Source: Chionoecetes opilio (taxonomy: Eukaryota > Arthropoda > Malacostraca > Decapoda > Majidae). From it: 64,000 bases of DNA. The position numbers and the translations under genes are program-made. A model generated the notes under the pieces. It was not told the origin of the DNA. It saw only the letters and a program-made list of their open reading frames with translations, and made no database searches. Of this stretch, positions 1-26,759 are shown in pieces. The stretch spans positions 36,120-100,119 of the forward strand of contig JACEEZ010011577.1 in NCBI GenBank assembly GCA_016584305.1, written 5' to 3'. Within the stretch, counting starts at the first letter, position 1. Each line of letters begins with the position of its first letter.

Positions 1-205
1 CAGCCCGGGGCTTTAACCCTTAAATACCCCAAATAGAAGGGTTAAAATGACATTTATTCATGCGAAAAGCGCCAAGGCTGGAAATGGTCTCAAATTGTTC
101 CCAAGAGTCCCCTGTACACTAAATGTCTCACTCGGATCGAACTCGGGTCTTCGAGAACGCCACCCGGTGATACTAACCACTCTGCTACCGCCTCCCCAAA
201 AGTGG
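1..205 (-). repeat. tRNA-derived SINE (head at 129-200, body at 1-128)
   Basis: Read on the minus strand, 200 to 129 looks like a tRNA. It has an A-box-like TAGCAGAGTGG and a B-box-like GTTCGATCC, spaced as in a pol III promoter. The body continues to position 1 and recurs, without the head, at 9763-9890, which shows it is dispersed. The head alone is not a working tRNA: no convincing acceptor stem or CCA-side pairing is visible. Confidence 0.7.
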
Positions 206-2025
206 TGGCCTATAGTTGCGAGGTGTTGCAGGTGGGAGCACAGCCGGGTGTAGCGACAAGTGTTTACGAGATTGACATCACAATAAACAATAACAATACT
301 TTCCTAGTAAGCCACGCATGCAAGGGGGCGAAGGGGGTGCGTGCTGCTGCTGCTGTCACTGCAGGTGTACAGCGCTTATGTCCACAGTCGTTCGATGCAT
401 GATTCACTCTGCAAATTCTGATGACAATACAAAACAGAAAATTACGCATTTGTAGAATGAGCGAAGATAAGCTCGAACATCACAGAGGAAGTGATCTGGA
501 GGGTGTGGTGGTTTTGTATAATGATGAGTAGGTTGTGAGGTGGCCTATAGTTGGCCAAGGATTGTGACTTTTTACTCAGGATATACATATGTGGCTTCGG
601 AGCACAATGCTGCTTTACTTAGATTTACACATGCGAACATCGCTCAAGGGATAAAGAATATAAGAACAAAATGCTTGTCGAATGTCACCAAAAAACTGAA
701 CTTCATAATTGAGAAATTTCGTCTTTTAAACAAAAGCAACCGCGAAAATAACGCCAGAAGACTACAAAATATGTAACCATGCGATGAATTATCAGTAATT
801 AGAATACGTTAAGGAGGAAATTATTGAAGCGATGAGTTGCCTCACCTATGACTGCATCCTGTTCGGTGCACTTCGCCAGACTACCATAAATAGAGGAAGC
901 CAAGGTCTTTCCTAACTGGGTATAACTACACGTATGAAATCAATAATTTTCAAACCAGACTGAAAGGCAATGCAATTACTTATCTCCAGGTGAGAGGGTT
1001 ATTCGGGAGGCCAAAGATCTGACTTTGGGTCACCCAGTGTCTACATCCCTGACTGTTCAAAAAAGTGTTGCTGGCAAAGTCTATATGGGCATCAGGCTTG
1101 CATCGTTCCTTAACCTATGCTTTAACAATGCTTTTGTTTTATAATGTATGGCTGGGGAATTAAACCGATGGATTTTTATTACATTAGTAAGGCTGAGGTT
1201 CGGTCATGTGTTAGTCAGGTAGGTGTGAGAAGCATCTCGGGAGGGTGGGACCAATGATATCTCTGTATTATCCTTCGTGCGGACCTGGCGGTAACGTAAC
1301 CTGTGTTGACATAAGCATGTAAGAAGTATACTTACTTCTTGTTGTACTTTCACAAATATGCGAAAAAAAGAACGAAGTTTGGTAGGTGCTCTCATAACTA
1401 TAAGTTTACATACATGTATGAGACTTACATAAGCTTGTGACTAGACAGGAGTACAGACGGAGACAAGCAGAGTACAAACAGAGTACAGGGACAATTAAGG
1501 AGATATGAGAGGAAAGACGGAGAGGGAAACAGGTTGACGAAACTTAGTCAGTCGCACCTTGGCTAAGTGTAACGCAGAGAGAGGAACCCAAGGACTCCCT
1601 GCATGCTTTCTTTTACGCGGCTTACTTAGTGTCTCCAAAAGACAACGCAGAAGTATATAAGCGCAGAAATCCTGCACAGACGAAACGATATACACACATA
1701 TATGAAGGGAGTGAGGAGCACAGAAAGACAATTGCTTGTTTCCTCATTATCTTGGGTCATGGTGTGAAACCGATAAAACTTGCGCTTATGCACAAGTGTT
1801 AGTATATCTGCTGCGCATTTACAGGAACACGTGGCTGCTGGGGGTTCACAATCACCGACACATTCTCGACACAGTCACTCTCTGCAGGAAGGTTCTCAAG
1901 GTATGTTGGATGAGTTTTTGTCACGGAACCACCGATAGAGACTGACAGGATGATATATTTGAGACATGTCTTTGCCGTTGACTAAGGACAGTTAGTCGGT
2001 CAGCCCCGGTCCGAATTTTGCTCAC
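206..2025. other. No gene recognised
   Basis: Only short open frames (under about 80 codons) with no recognisable motif. There is no strong tandem repeat and no terminal inverted repeat that I could pair. The stretch 1989-2025 weakly resembles the inverse of 4937-4973 and may be an outer part of the next element. Confidence 0.4.
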
Positions 2026-2140
2026 CGGTATCAAATTAGGGCGAGAATGCTAAGAGTGTTTTTTGAGAGGTATAATGCCTAGAGTTAGAAAACATGTGAT
2101 AGCATTGTGGGGGTGGCAGCTTTATATGAGTTATCTCCCT
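2026..2140 (+). repeat. Left terminal inverted repeat of copy 1
   Basis: Pairs with 4822-4936. It also carries an open frame, from an ATG at about 2075, whose peptide (HVIALWGWQLYMSYLPF) mirrors the first residues of the coding frame that starts in the right repeat. Confidence 0.75.
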
Positions 2141-2520
2141 TTTTCCAAAATGGCCGCCAAAATACACCCAATAATTATGAAATTTTTAAATTTCGTTTTA
2201 TGGGCCTATCATGTAGAGCTTTTCCTGGTGATTCCAACGGTATGCTTATTTGTTCCCTAGCTTCGATATTTGTCCCCCAAATCGGCTTTTCCTCTAGGGA
2301 AGAACCACTTTTCCCCTGGCCTAGGGCAATTTTCTAAACGTGGTAAATCGGGAAGATGATCAAGTATAAAATGTATTTAGAATCCGCTTTTAAATACATA
2401 TACCAATTCAATCGGATAATATTTATATACATATGTATGTACATATGTATATATGTATATATGTATATATGTACATAACTACGCTAATTACCTAAAACAT
2501 TGAACACACCTTTTATGAAA

Positions 2521-4899
2521 TTAATCATCAACATCGTCGTCTTCGTCCGTGCTCTCCTCATCATCTGATGAACGATTCTCGCAGTCTGACAGTTTGCACA
2601 TATCAGTGCACTTAAGTCCATTTGCCAGACAGACACACTTTGGCAGTGTACACATCCTTGAACATTTGCAGGCCAGTAGGGCCAAGATAGCCTCAGGTGC
2701 TGGCCGACCATCCAACCAATCCACTACCATTAATTCCTCAGCTACATCCATGTCAATTTTCCACCCTCTGCCAATGGGACTTGGTACACCTGGGTCTTGC
2801 TCAAGACATCTTCTCCATATTCCAGCCTGGTAGTTTGCCCTTTGTGCATGTTTGACTAAGCAGTCCCTGCAGGGTGGAAGCTGATGACTCTCTATCTCAC
2901 CTTTCTTAACACAGAACAAGTGGTACCTGAGATTATTGACCTTAGTGAATGCTGCTTTGGGGACATAGAGGAGACATGTGAAACACTCTAGTTTGTCCAT
3001 CAGTTCTGAGGAGAGGTCCCATTCCTGGCCCAACTGTGTAAATGTGTTTCTGATTTCCCTGTTGTTGGTCACGAATTTTAGAGCACTTGCCTTCCCTTTA
3101 CCTGCGAAAGCACTGGTAGTGTCACATCCAGTGTATGCATGTATACCAATAAGAGCTCTGCAGACATCTATGCCGATAGTGCAGCGACTTTCCCGATGTC
3201 AACTAATCTAGTTCTGGTTCTAGTTCCACATTTCTGGAATAACGGGGCCCCTATCTTGTCATGGAATGCCAAACACATGATAAAGACATCTGTATCCTCT
3301 GCGCATATCACAACAGCCTGGTAGCCCTGTCTAGCAGCATGGACAGCATGGAAAAGTAGGCGCCCATCTGCTTCTTCCTGCTGGCACTGGAGATCTGGTA
3401 CCTCTTCACTGCCCCGTGATGTAATTTTGTAGCATTTGTCATCTACAGTTGTATACAGAATCTTCTCATGTAGTTTCTCCCTGTACACTGGCTTCCTCCA
3501 TTCACTGACAATGAAGCTAATCAGACTGGTTTTGTTAGTTATTCCTGTCAGGAAACTTCTCCATTGCCTCACGATCTGTGCGCTTGTGATACCCTGCAGC
3601 TGCTGTCCGGTCTCTTCACCCCGTGCCGATCTCTCACTGTTCTTGATAGAATTCTTTCGATACGTGTCGAACACAACATCTATTCGGGTACTTTTACTTC
3701 CTTCACGCAATGCCATAGACAGTATTGTAGTGGCAATGTCTCCAAACGTAGCTTGATCAACCTGTACTCTTTGAACTAAGTTCATTCCATCGATCACAGA
3801 AGCCGGATTTTGTAGGAGTTGGTCTGCTACTGTCACATTCTTCTGCAAAGTTGTGGCTAAGGAAGCTTTGTTTATTTTCCTGAGTAATCCGTCTGGGGTA
3901 GAGAGAGCCCAGGGTAGTGGTCCCAGGGGGTGAGAGAGGATGTCCTCCATCTTGAGATTGCGCCCTTGTGCCATCACTATGATGCGACCAAACAGAGACC
4001 GGTCAGCTTTCAAGATTATGTCCTTCCCACTTGTTTTCAATACTTTATTCTTACACATATTAGTGATGTCTTCAGCTTGTTAGTTTTTCATCGGATCGTG
4101 AAATAGTTTTGGTGGTGGGTCGTTCTCCAGTCTCTCATTGCGGAAAGTGGCATATCTCTTCTCTCCAATAGCACATGCTTTAATCAGGTCTGAGGCAATG
4201 TCTCTGTGTGCCGATTTAGCAGCAGTATTCTTGGCTGCTTATGAGGTCTTGCTTCTCTGAGAATGGGTTGGCCCAGGCTTGAATGAGGCTGACGACTGCC
4301 GACACTGTTTCCTCATCTTTATTTATTCTTGGCTGCTGGAGATCAGCATGATTGAGTTTTGATTGGTTACCATGCACCATGTCTCTTAGGTGTCCAAGAA
4401 ATTCACTGCGGTACTCTGCTGTTATGTAGTACCTTTTGATGGCTCCTGCTTTTAGGCTGAACCCTGACGTGCCTCCAGGAGTCTGAGTGTCCTTGTTAAC
4501 CGTAACCTCAATTGTCTGATCTACAATTATCCGCCCAAAGGGATTATTGCTGGACCTCTGCACTGAGAAATTACCTTGCTGGAAGGCTCTATGTACATCA
4601 GGATTTTTTTCCGGAAGATTTGTCATTTCAGCAAAGTATGCAGATAGGTACCTGGCATAGTTGATCTTATCGTAGGCAAAACACCATGGGATCAAAGTTC
4701 TAATGCCATTGATGTGCAAATCCCAGTTTCCCTCACGAGAAGCACGTAGAAGGCCAGTATCACGTGCTCTACCATGTCTATGTATGACATCCAAAATTCC
4801 GATAGTTCCCCATTGTTGTGGCGGATAACTCCCATAAAGCTGCCACTGCCACAATGCTATCACAATGTTTTCTAACTCTAGGCATTTATACCTTCCCAA
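2521..4899 (-). pseudogene. Academ-like transposon protein with XPG-like and CXC domains, broken
   Basis: Three long minus-strand frames join in order: 4899-4216, 4058-3168 and 3072-2521. The first has the conserved segment LIPWCFAYDKINYARYL. The second ends in EEADGRLLFHA and AEDTDVFIMCLAF, which resembles the XPG/FEN1 I-region with its acidic metal ligands. Across the frame break at about 3170 comes HAYTGCDTTSAFAGKGK, like the helix-hairpin-helix motif of that nuclease family. The last frame ends with eight cysteines (CKCSRMC, CVC, CTDMC, LSDC), a tesmin/TSO1-like CXC pattern, then an acidic tail. A frame change near 4220, a stop near 4080 and the shift near 3170 break it. It is probably a nuclease-transposase that cuts and joins its own ends. 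The N-terminal part known from related copies (see 18189-20525) is absent here. Confidence 0.6.
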
Positions 4900-4936
4900 A
4901 AAACACTATTAGCATTCTCGCCCTAATTTGATACCG
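4822..4936 (-). repeat. Right terminal inverted repeat of copy 1
   Basis: Inverse of 2026-2140 with scattered differences. The start of the transposon coding frame (ATG at 4899 on the minus strand) lies inside this repeat. Confidence 0.75.
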
Positions 4937-5330
4937 ACCCAACCCCCAGGCTGATCGCCTAAGTGTTTTGAATTGATGGAAATTGAATAAACAGGCTTAA
5001 TAGTTTACAGCCATCCCAGGGACAACTTGAACCTTTCCTAAAAGTTTGATTGAAATTAGGACAGAAATGGTGGACCCTTAGCTTTAACAGATAGACATTC
5101 AGTGAATTACAAATAAACTCTGCGGTAACGCTTTGTAATTTCACTAACTAGTAGACTTTTATGCAATATAATTATGTTATTACTATTATTTATTCTTATC
5201 ATTATCATCATTATTATTGTTGTTTTTTACTTTACTACTATTATTATTATCATTATCATTTATTATTTTCATTGTTATTACTAATATTAATATCATAACA
5301 TTTGTACATCATTATTATTAATATCAAAAG
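4937..5330. repeat. Dispersed repeat fragment followed by ATT-rich low complexity
   Basis: 4990-5125 shares its wording (an attgaaattgggacagaaatgg-type core) with 6073-6140 and 23640-23745, so it is a dispersed repeat end. 5160-5330 is ATT/ATC-rich microsatellite-like sequence. No coding signal. Confidence 0.5.
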
Positions 5331-5820
5331 TTACCCGTATAACATAAGTACCAGTAAGACGCCTTATTCGGCGAAGGACGAGCGAGCCCGTAGAAACCCG
5401 ATAGCAGTCGGTCCAGCCGTCTCTGAGTTAATGGACAGGTGTGCACGTGCGCACGTGCGGCGTCACCGGAGTTTGACCTGTGTGACATTGCTAGGTGTGT
5501 GGTTTCAACCACCACAAATTTCAACTTATTCGGTACAGCCGTTTCTCAGCTATAGCAGATAACGTTGTCTGACAACCCTCACGCGGCACCGCGCCACGCG
5601 CCATGCTGACCCCTCACGTGAGACAAAACATGTCAACACAAATAGGGATTGAATGGGCTATCAGATGGCGAAGACCGCTTGTCAATCGGAAGCGGGATTC
5701 CAAAGATATAAACTCCTAAAAAGCGTGATGGTCGGTCGGTCGGGTCGGCCGCTTATATGTGAGAAAAATCCCGTATCCAGTGAGACTCGCAAGCGTTTCG
5801 CGCTCGCTCGTATTGATGCC
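5331..5820. other. No gene recognised
   Basis: Mixed sequence with a G+C-rich patch at 5380-5640. Its first bases (aaagttacccgta) recur at 22827 next to the same microsatellite leader, so this may be the body of a repeat whose second copy is shortened. Confidence 0.35.
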
Positions 5821-5864
5821 TAGAAAGACAATGGGAATGGCTTTGTATAATAACACCGTATTTA

Positions 5865-5895
<31 letters not shown>

Positions 5896-5927
5896 TACTC
5901 TCTCTCTCTCTCTCCTCTCCTCTCAAG

Positions 5928-5966
<39 letters not shown>

Positions 5967-5967
5967 C

Positions 5968-6030
<63 letters not shown>

Positions 6031-6140
6031 CTCTCTTCCTCTCTCTCACTCTGCTCTCTCTCTCTCTCTCTCCTAGTTTGGTTGAATTGGGACAGAAAAG
6101 GCGGAGTCTTACCTGTACGGACATTCGGTGCATTATAATT
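5821..6140 (+). repeat. Microsatellite-bearing repeat, (CT)n at 5870-6073
   Basis: A leader (gaaagacaatgggaatgg, then an aacaccgt phrase) precedes about 200 bp of interrupted CT repeat. A trailer at 6073-6140 follows. The same leader occurs at 22855 in front of a second dinucleotide tract, so leader plus tract behaves as one dispersed unit. Confidence 0.7.
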
Positions 6141-6330
6141 ATAGTAAGATTATCATTATTATCGTCGACGTTATCGCTAACAAGCGAGGCAAGATAGGTA
6201 CGAGATCTATAGGAATCGTGAAGGGCGAGTTAACAAGTTTATCACAAGTGCTGATAGCACAGCCACAACTGATACTGTGTCTGATGTCAGTGTACGTTAC
6301 AACAGTGTGTCTGAGGCCTGCTCGGTGATG
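6141..6330 (+). promoter_or_regulatory. Possible 5' leader of the carboxypeptidase Q gene
   Basis: This sequence would have been directly joined to the first coding codons before the element at 6331-8406 inserted: it ends ggtgatg, and the coding exon begins gatgacg. No TATA box or initiator can be called with confidence. Confidence 0.3.
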
Positions 6331-6835
6331 ACTAGAGATCGGGATTTTGTTTTGTTATTTTGGCCATTTTAGGTTATTTTTATGTTATGTATTTTCACCA
6401 AAATATGTGATAGAAAACTAAAATATGTGGTTTTAATCAGTGCTTTATTTCCGTGAAAAATGCAGGAAAACAAAATCAGAAATGAGGAAACAAAATCAGA
6501 CAGCTGAACAATTATAAAAGCAATTTGTAACCATGACTTGTTCAGATTTTCTTCTGTAGACACTGTCTTCTGTCAGTCAACACATTTTTATAGACTGAGA
6601 ACTCCTCTCTACATCCACATTGGCAGCTGGGGCGAATTTCAGATTTGCTATGTCTGCTGGCCCCATTCCTTCAGGAATGTGACACCGCTTCGTTCCTCTC
6701 CTTGCAAAACTCCTTTGACTGAATGTAGTACTTCAATATTTGGGTTTCTTGTCAATACTGCCTCAAAATTTTCACGAAGTCGATCTTCGAAGTCGAGTCA
6801 GTTACAAATAATTTCAGTACGTATTTAGTTACATA

Positions 6836-8074
<1,239 letters not shown>

Positions 8075-8407
8075 ATAAAGCGGAAAATATTTTTTTATGT
8101 CAGTGCTGCAGTGCACGGTAACTACTCGTTACCTCTGGCATCATGCACCAACATCGGTTAACTTTTAACTAATTTCTAAAAAATTTACATAAATCAGAAG
8201 ACTGAAATACCGCTGTCAGTCTGACCCATCAGTGGACAGACAGGACATGAAGTTATCACTTGCAGAGATCGGATAAAAATGTTGTTATTTAGGCCATTTT
8301 AGACAATCTCTAGCAAAAATCATAATTTAGGGTTTTTTTCTTCAAAAAACACTATTTTATGTGAATTTTTTTTTTTATGTATTCACATATTTTCCCGATT
8401 TCTAGTG

Positions 8408-22354
<13,947 letters not shown>

Positions 22355-22854
22355 AAAATCAAAGAGCTAAGTTTTGAGTATACATTGCAAAACTTACATA
22401 AAAAGAAATATGCCAGCAGGGGCAAATGCTAATCAAAACCTTGAAATTCAGGTTAATGGTGAACAGTTTTGGGTTTGCACTCTTGAGGTGACAGAGCCTG
22501 TAAAAAAAGGTTGCGGTGCCCTGATCGTATATGTAATAAAGAAATTCAACATGCATACAAAATGTTTTATCCCATTTCCTTACTTCTTAGTAGATGAGTG
22601 AATGAAGGATATATACAAAAATTGCACAAAAACACTCAAGATTTCATGAAGAAAAAATTCGAAATAGATGGTTTCCTAATTAAGTAACACCTATACACTG
22701 TATACAGTGGCGGTTCTGGCTTGTGTGGCGCCCTGGGAAAACCCTTACTTTTTTATTGAGATATTAGGAACTACAAAATTAATTATTATTCATTATTAAT
22801 ATTTATTTTTGTTATTACCATCAAAAGTTACCCGTAATAAGTATGCTGCTGTGA
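22355..22854 (+). other. 3' flank of CPQ; possible terminator region and a repeat end
   Basis: 22537-22541 reads aataaa, a candidate poly(A) signal about 185 bp after the stop. From 22706 the phrase acagtggcggttctggc looks like a hAT-type terminus, but no partner end was found. 22827 onward (aaagttacccgta) matches 5327. Confidence 0.4.
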
Positions 22855-23236
<382 letters not shown>

Positions 23237-23244
23237 GTGGGAGG

Positions 23245-23555
23245 CAAGGGCGTAGCCAGAGGGGGGGCCAATGGGGCCATGGCCCCCCCCAATTCAACAC
23301 ATCTACTTTAGGAGTGTGGTATAATTTAATCAATTTTACTATATTGAATATCATGTAAAGAACTAATAAATGACCCCCCATAGGGCTCAATATGCCCCCA
23401 ATTAAGTCATATCTTCAAAAAAAAAATTCTGGGGGGCTTACAGCGCCTCCCAGACCCCCAGCTGTTAAGGCTCGCTCTCGCTCGCCAACCATCCCTCAAC
23501 CCATCATTGGAAGGTGGCGCCCCCCCCCCCAATATTTTTCCTGGCTACGCCCTTG
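23245..23555. mobile_element. Small MITE, ends CAAGGGCGTAGCCAG
   Basis: The left end caagggcgtagccag is matched by its exact inverse at 23541-23555, about 311 bp in all, with subterminal G- and C-runs. The end type (GGCGTAGCCAG) is common in hAT-derived MITEs. The flanks gtgggagg and tagagagg do not form a clear duplication. Confidence 0.7.
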
Positions 23556-23589
23556 TAGAGAGGTGAAAAGCATAACCTAAAAGTGTACT

Positions 23590-23760
23590 CCTGTGCCAGG
23601 TAGGCCCAGGCTGAAAAATAAAATCTTAACTAATGAAGAAATTGGATAAACCTTCCAAATATAGCTTAAACCCATCTCAAAGATGACAGACCTTCCCTCA
23701 AAGTTCAGTTGAAATTGGGAAGAAATGGCGGGCTAAATCCGCCATTGCAGCTATACTCCT
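23590..23760 (+). repeat. Dispersed repeat fragment related to 4990-5125
   Basis: The order cccatctc, ccttccctcaaagttcagttgaaat and agaaatggcgg parallels 5010-5075. Function unknown. Confidence 0.5.
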
Positions 23761-23779
23761 ACGGTGTATATGTACCCAC

Positions 23780-24030
23780 GGTACTTCCGTAGTGTTAGGT
23801 TAGCACGCTCGCTCACAACCGAGAAGTCCGGTTCGATGCCCGGGCGGAACGAAGATAGATGGGTGTCTTTCTTATAACCCGAGCCCCTGTCCAACCAGCA
23901 GTGAATGGGTACCGGGTGTTAGCCGGGGGTTGGTGACCCACCTGGCTTCGGCCAACATTTTAAGCTGCAGCGGTAGATCACTATGGCGTCTGAGGAATTA
24001 TCCTCTAAACAAACAAACAAACAAACAAAT
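23780..24030 (+). repeat. tRNA-headed SINE with (CAAA)n tail
   Basis: A-box-like gttaggttagcacgctcg (about 23795) and B-box ggttcgatgcc (23830-23840), a body containing gcagtgaatgggtaccgggt, and a tail of caaa repeats to 24030. From memory, the 'cagtgaatgggtacc' body resembles SINEs common in decapod crustaceans. Confidence 0.8.
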
Positions 24031-24475
24031 ACCTTATCAAAGACATCCATCGATGAGCCGTTCTCATCCCTCTCATTAATCAATGCAAGGCTCCGATTAT
24101 ACCCTGGAAAATGATCAAGCACCTGTTTATAGCGAGCGAGCAACAGTTGTAGAATGAAGACAGCCTCGTGGCAGGAGGGAGTGCTTGTTTTTGCTGCTGG
24201 ACACAGGGTAGAGTGCCTTTGTAATTTGTACCTGCTCATACAAATGTCAGCAGTTTGAGTAGGAGACATTTAGAGAGGTGTCCCCTTATAAATTTAAAAG
24301 CAAATTCTTTATCGAAACAGTCACAAATATTTTAAGAGTAAACTATTATTTATCCTTTAAATTCCGCTGGGGTTTTTGGTAAAAGCTGAAAAATACCGTT
24401 AATACGGTATAAAAAATCACTAAAAATAGTCATGACAAAAGTAATGATATTGATAATGATAATTTACCTTATACC
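24031..24475. other. No gene recognised
   Basis: Ordinary AT-rich sequence between the SINE and the hAT element. Nothing supported. Confidence 0.4.
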
Positions 24476-26688
24476 CAGTGGCGTCACCAGGGAAAAAATT
24501 TTGGGGGGCTTTAGCCCCAGGGTGTTGATGGCTCTCGGGGTGGAGAAGGCTCTCACTTTCAATGTCATATTGGTCAGCAAGATATTTCAAATCATTTTCA
24601 TTGAGAAAGTTCGGGGACAAGGATGACAAGCAATACACCAAGTAGAATGCTCTTTGGTTCATCAAAACCTGTGCCCAAATTTCAACGAGTACCTTGTCTA
24701 GGATGGGATAGTAAGGACATCTTTTACAGTGAGATTTAGGTCTTCATTTCTCTCAGAGGTGTCTCGTTGGCCTATGGTTTCAGTTAAATGGATTCCTAAC
24801 GCCGTGACGATGGCTTCCTTTGCCTTCTTGAACTTGAAGGTTGTTGCTGAGCTACAGTTATGTTTCTTCCGGGCAGCATTTTTAAAACTGCCTTTTCCCA
24901 AATGGTATTGAAATGGTCATCTGAAGTTCTTCTATCTTTCAGAACTTTTATTGTTTCCTGTGCCATGTTAACTGCTGCAGCAAGATCCATATCCTCACTC
25001 TCCCAAACCTTTGAAAGGGGGGTTTTGTAATGTCAAAATTTCAGTGAAAATTAATCAGTAAGAAAACAGTCTCAAATTTTTTCAAAGATTGCTGAAGTCC
25101 ATAAGCTAAGGCCTTCTCTTCACCAGAGCGTCCATGGATAGACAAATTTTCAAGAGTTTCTGTTAGGATCTCATACCGTTTGAAAATTGCCTTAAGGGCA
25201 TTTTGGTTGTATTCCATTTGTGCTGGCACACTTGGGAAGCTAAAGAACTGGCAATTTCCTGTCCTTTGGAAGTCTAGAAAGATGTCATGGCGTAAGTTGA
25301 ACTACGGATGAAGTTTATCAGGCCTGAAATCAAGTTTAAAAAAACTCGGCTACCTCTGATAAGTACCAGCAGTGTGGTTATCACCAGCTGTAATTGTGTG
25401 TAGAGAAAGGGGGACATAAAAAACATGGATTTTTGGCTGTTTCTCTAATCAGTGCCTGCACACCACTGATTCTGCCACTCATTACTGATGATATCATAAC
25501 ACTGCGCTATCAACTTATGATATTTAATTTTCTAGCTCCCCAAGTTTCTCCAGCAAAGCAGTAGCCAGAGAATCAGCATCAAGATCCTTTAGAGCAAAAA
25601 AATTCTTAAGAATCTCTCAGTACGGTTTCATCCAACACATACCTAATTTCCCACACACTGAGTTGCTCAGTAATACTGACATCCCTAGTTTCATCTGCTA
25701 TTACTGCAAAAAAGGGTGCTGATATTGCTTCTTTGACTATATATCACTCACAACAGTCAGCAACAGCTTGCAAAAGAGAGAATTCTGACTGGAAACCTGA
25801 TATATATTTGGCATTTTGGAACCTTTTTTACTAATTTTACGAAACTTTTCAGACTCCTTGCTTACTAAGTCAAAGATCTCTAGAAAGACACCCTTTTTAA
25901 GAACTTTCAGATTCATCAGGGACCCCTGAATGCCAATGTTATTTTTAGCTCCCCTGTAATGACAATGTTTAAGTGTGTTTTAATATAGTCTCTGTTATCC
26001 AGAACCTACGTTTGTGTTGGCTATCGAGTTTCTGATGAACGCTACCATGCAGCTGTGAAATCTTAAAGTTGACCCCATTTTTCCATTGCATGTACATGAT
26101 ACGTGGATTCTCCGTGCTTTGTTGCTTTTACATGCATCTTTTTCCAGGACCTAAAACCTTCGTTGGTGAATGTTACTTCTTTTGTGACATTCCGCCAAAA
26201 AGCCTACATGGAAAACAATAACTCGGTCACTTGTCACAGGAGTATTAAAGGGCCACTCATACCTTTTATACCACTCATATTGGAAAGACCTGGTCTGAGA
26301 ACCAGCCCGTACTTTAGGATACACTTTAAGTCTCGGCTGCGTGGGTCCTTTTTCCCAGGCTTTGTGGCTAGATCCTGCACCTGTTCCAAAAACAGGTGTG
26401 GGTATATCAGGATTATCATTTTGTATCTATAGAATATCTCTAAAATAGAATATACTTAAGTAATTTCAAGGTTTGTTAGCAAACATATTTCAAAAATTTA
26501 AATGAAAACATCAAACCAATTTTTCTATAAAATTTGAAAAATAAGGTTTTGCTCTGGCATGGAAAATTGGAAAAAATATTCCTTTTATTGTTTTTGGGTA
26601 GCAGGCTACTAGCAGCAATTTTGGGGGGGGCTGAGTCTTGACTTGGGGGGCTAAGTCCCCCTTTAGCCCCCCCGCGGTGACGCCACTG
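24476..26688 (-). mobile_element. hAT transposon (ZMYM1-like), 2.2 kb
   Basis: The ends are CAGTGGCGTCACC at 24476 and its inverse closing at 26688, each followed inward by G-rich and ttagcccc words. The flanks cttatacc and gttatggg share ttat, consistent with an eroded 8-bp duplication. The minus strand encodes transposase pieces. Typical hAT architecture. Confidence 0.8.
24500..26440 (-). pseudogene. hAT transposase, TTF/DUF4371 (ZMYM1-like) type, broken
   Basis: From right to left on the minus strand: a TTF-finger-like segment (about 26180-26100, FRSWKKMHVKATKHG), a DUF4371-like region (about 25900-25600, FFAVIADETRDVSITEQLSV, an RNase H-fold catalytic phrase), SVMSGRISGVQALIRE (about 25490), then ALKAIFKRYEILTETLENL (25200) and DLAAAVNMAQETIKVLKD (24990). 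Similar to the transposase-derived zinc finger MYM-type protein 1 family. Many stops and shifts, so inactive. Confidence 0.7.
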
Positions 26689-26759
26689 GTTATGGGTCCA
26701 TCGTGAACGATCGTGACGCTCGTGACCCGCTCGGCCGAGGGCCACGAAAAGTTAATGCG

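Larger units (their letters stand above)
2026..4936 (-). mobile_element. Academ-like DNA transposon, copy 1
   Basis: The ends form terminal inverted repeats of about 110 bp. The left end starts cggtatcaaattagggcg at 2026, and the right end reads the exact inverse of that up to 4936. Similarity continues inward to about 2140 and 4822. Between them lies one broken coding region on the minus strand with an XPG-like nuclease signature and a C-terminal eight-cysteine cluster. A DNA transposon encoding an XPG-like nuclease and a Cys8 finger matches what I recall of the Academ superfamily, so the name is provisional. No clear target-site duplication is visible. Related copies lie at 17784-21085 and from 63640 to the window end. 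Confidence 0.6.

Noticed and set aside
23793..23845. Possible functional tRNA gene
   Set aside because: A and B boxes are present, but stems do not close and a SINE body with a CAAA tail follows. The same reasoning applies at 129-200, 28380-28450 and 34938-34998.
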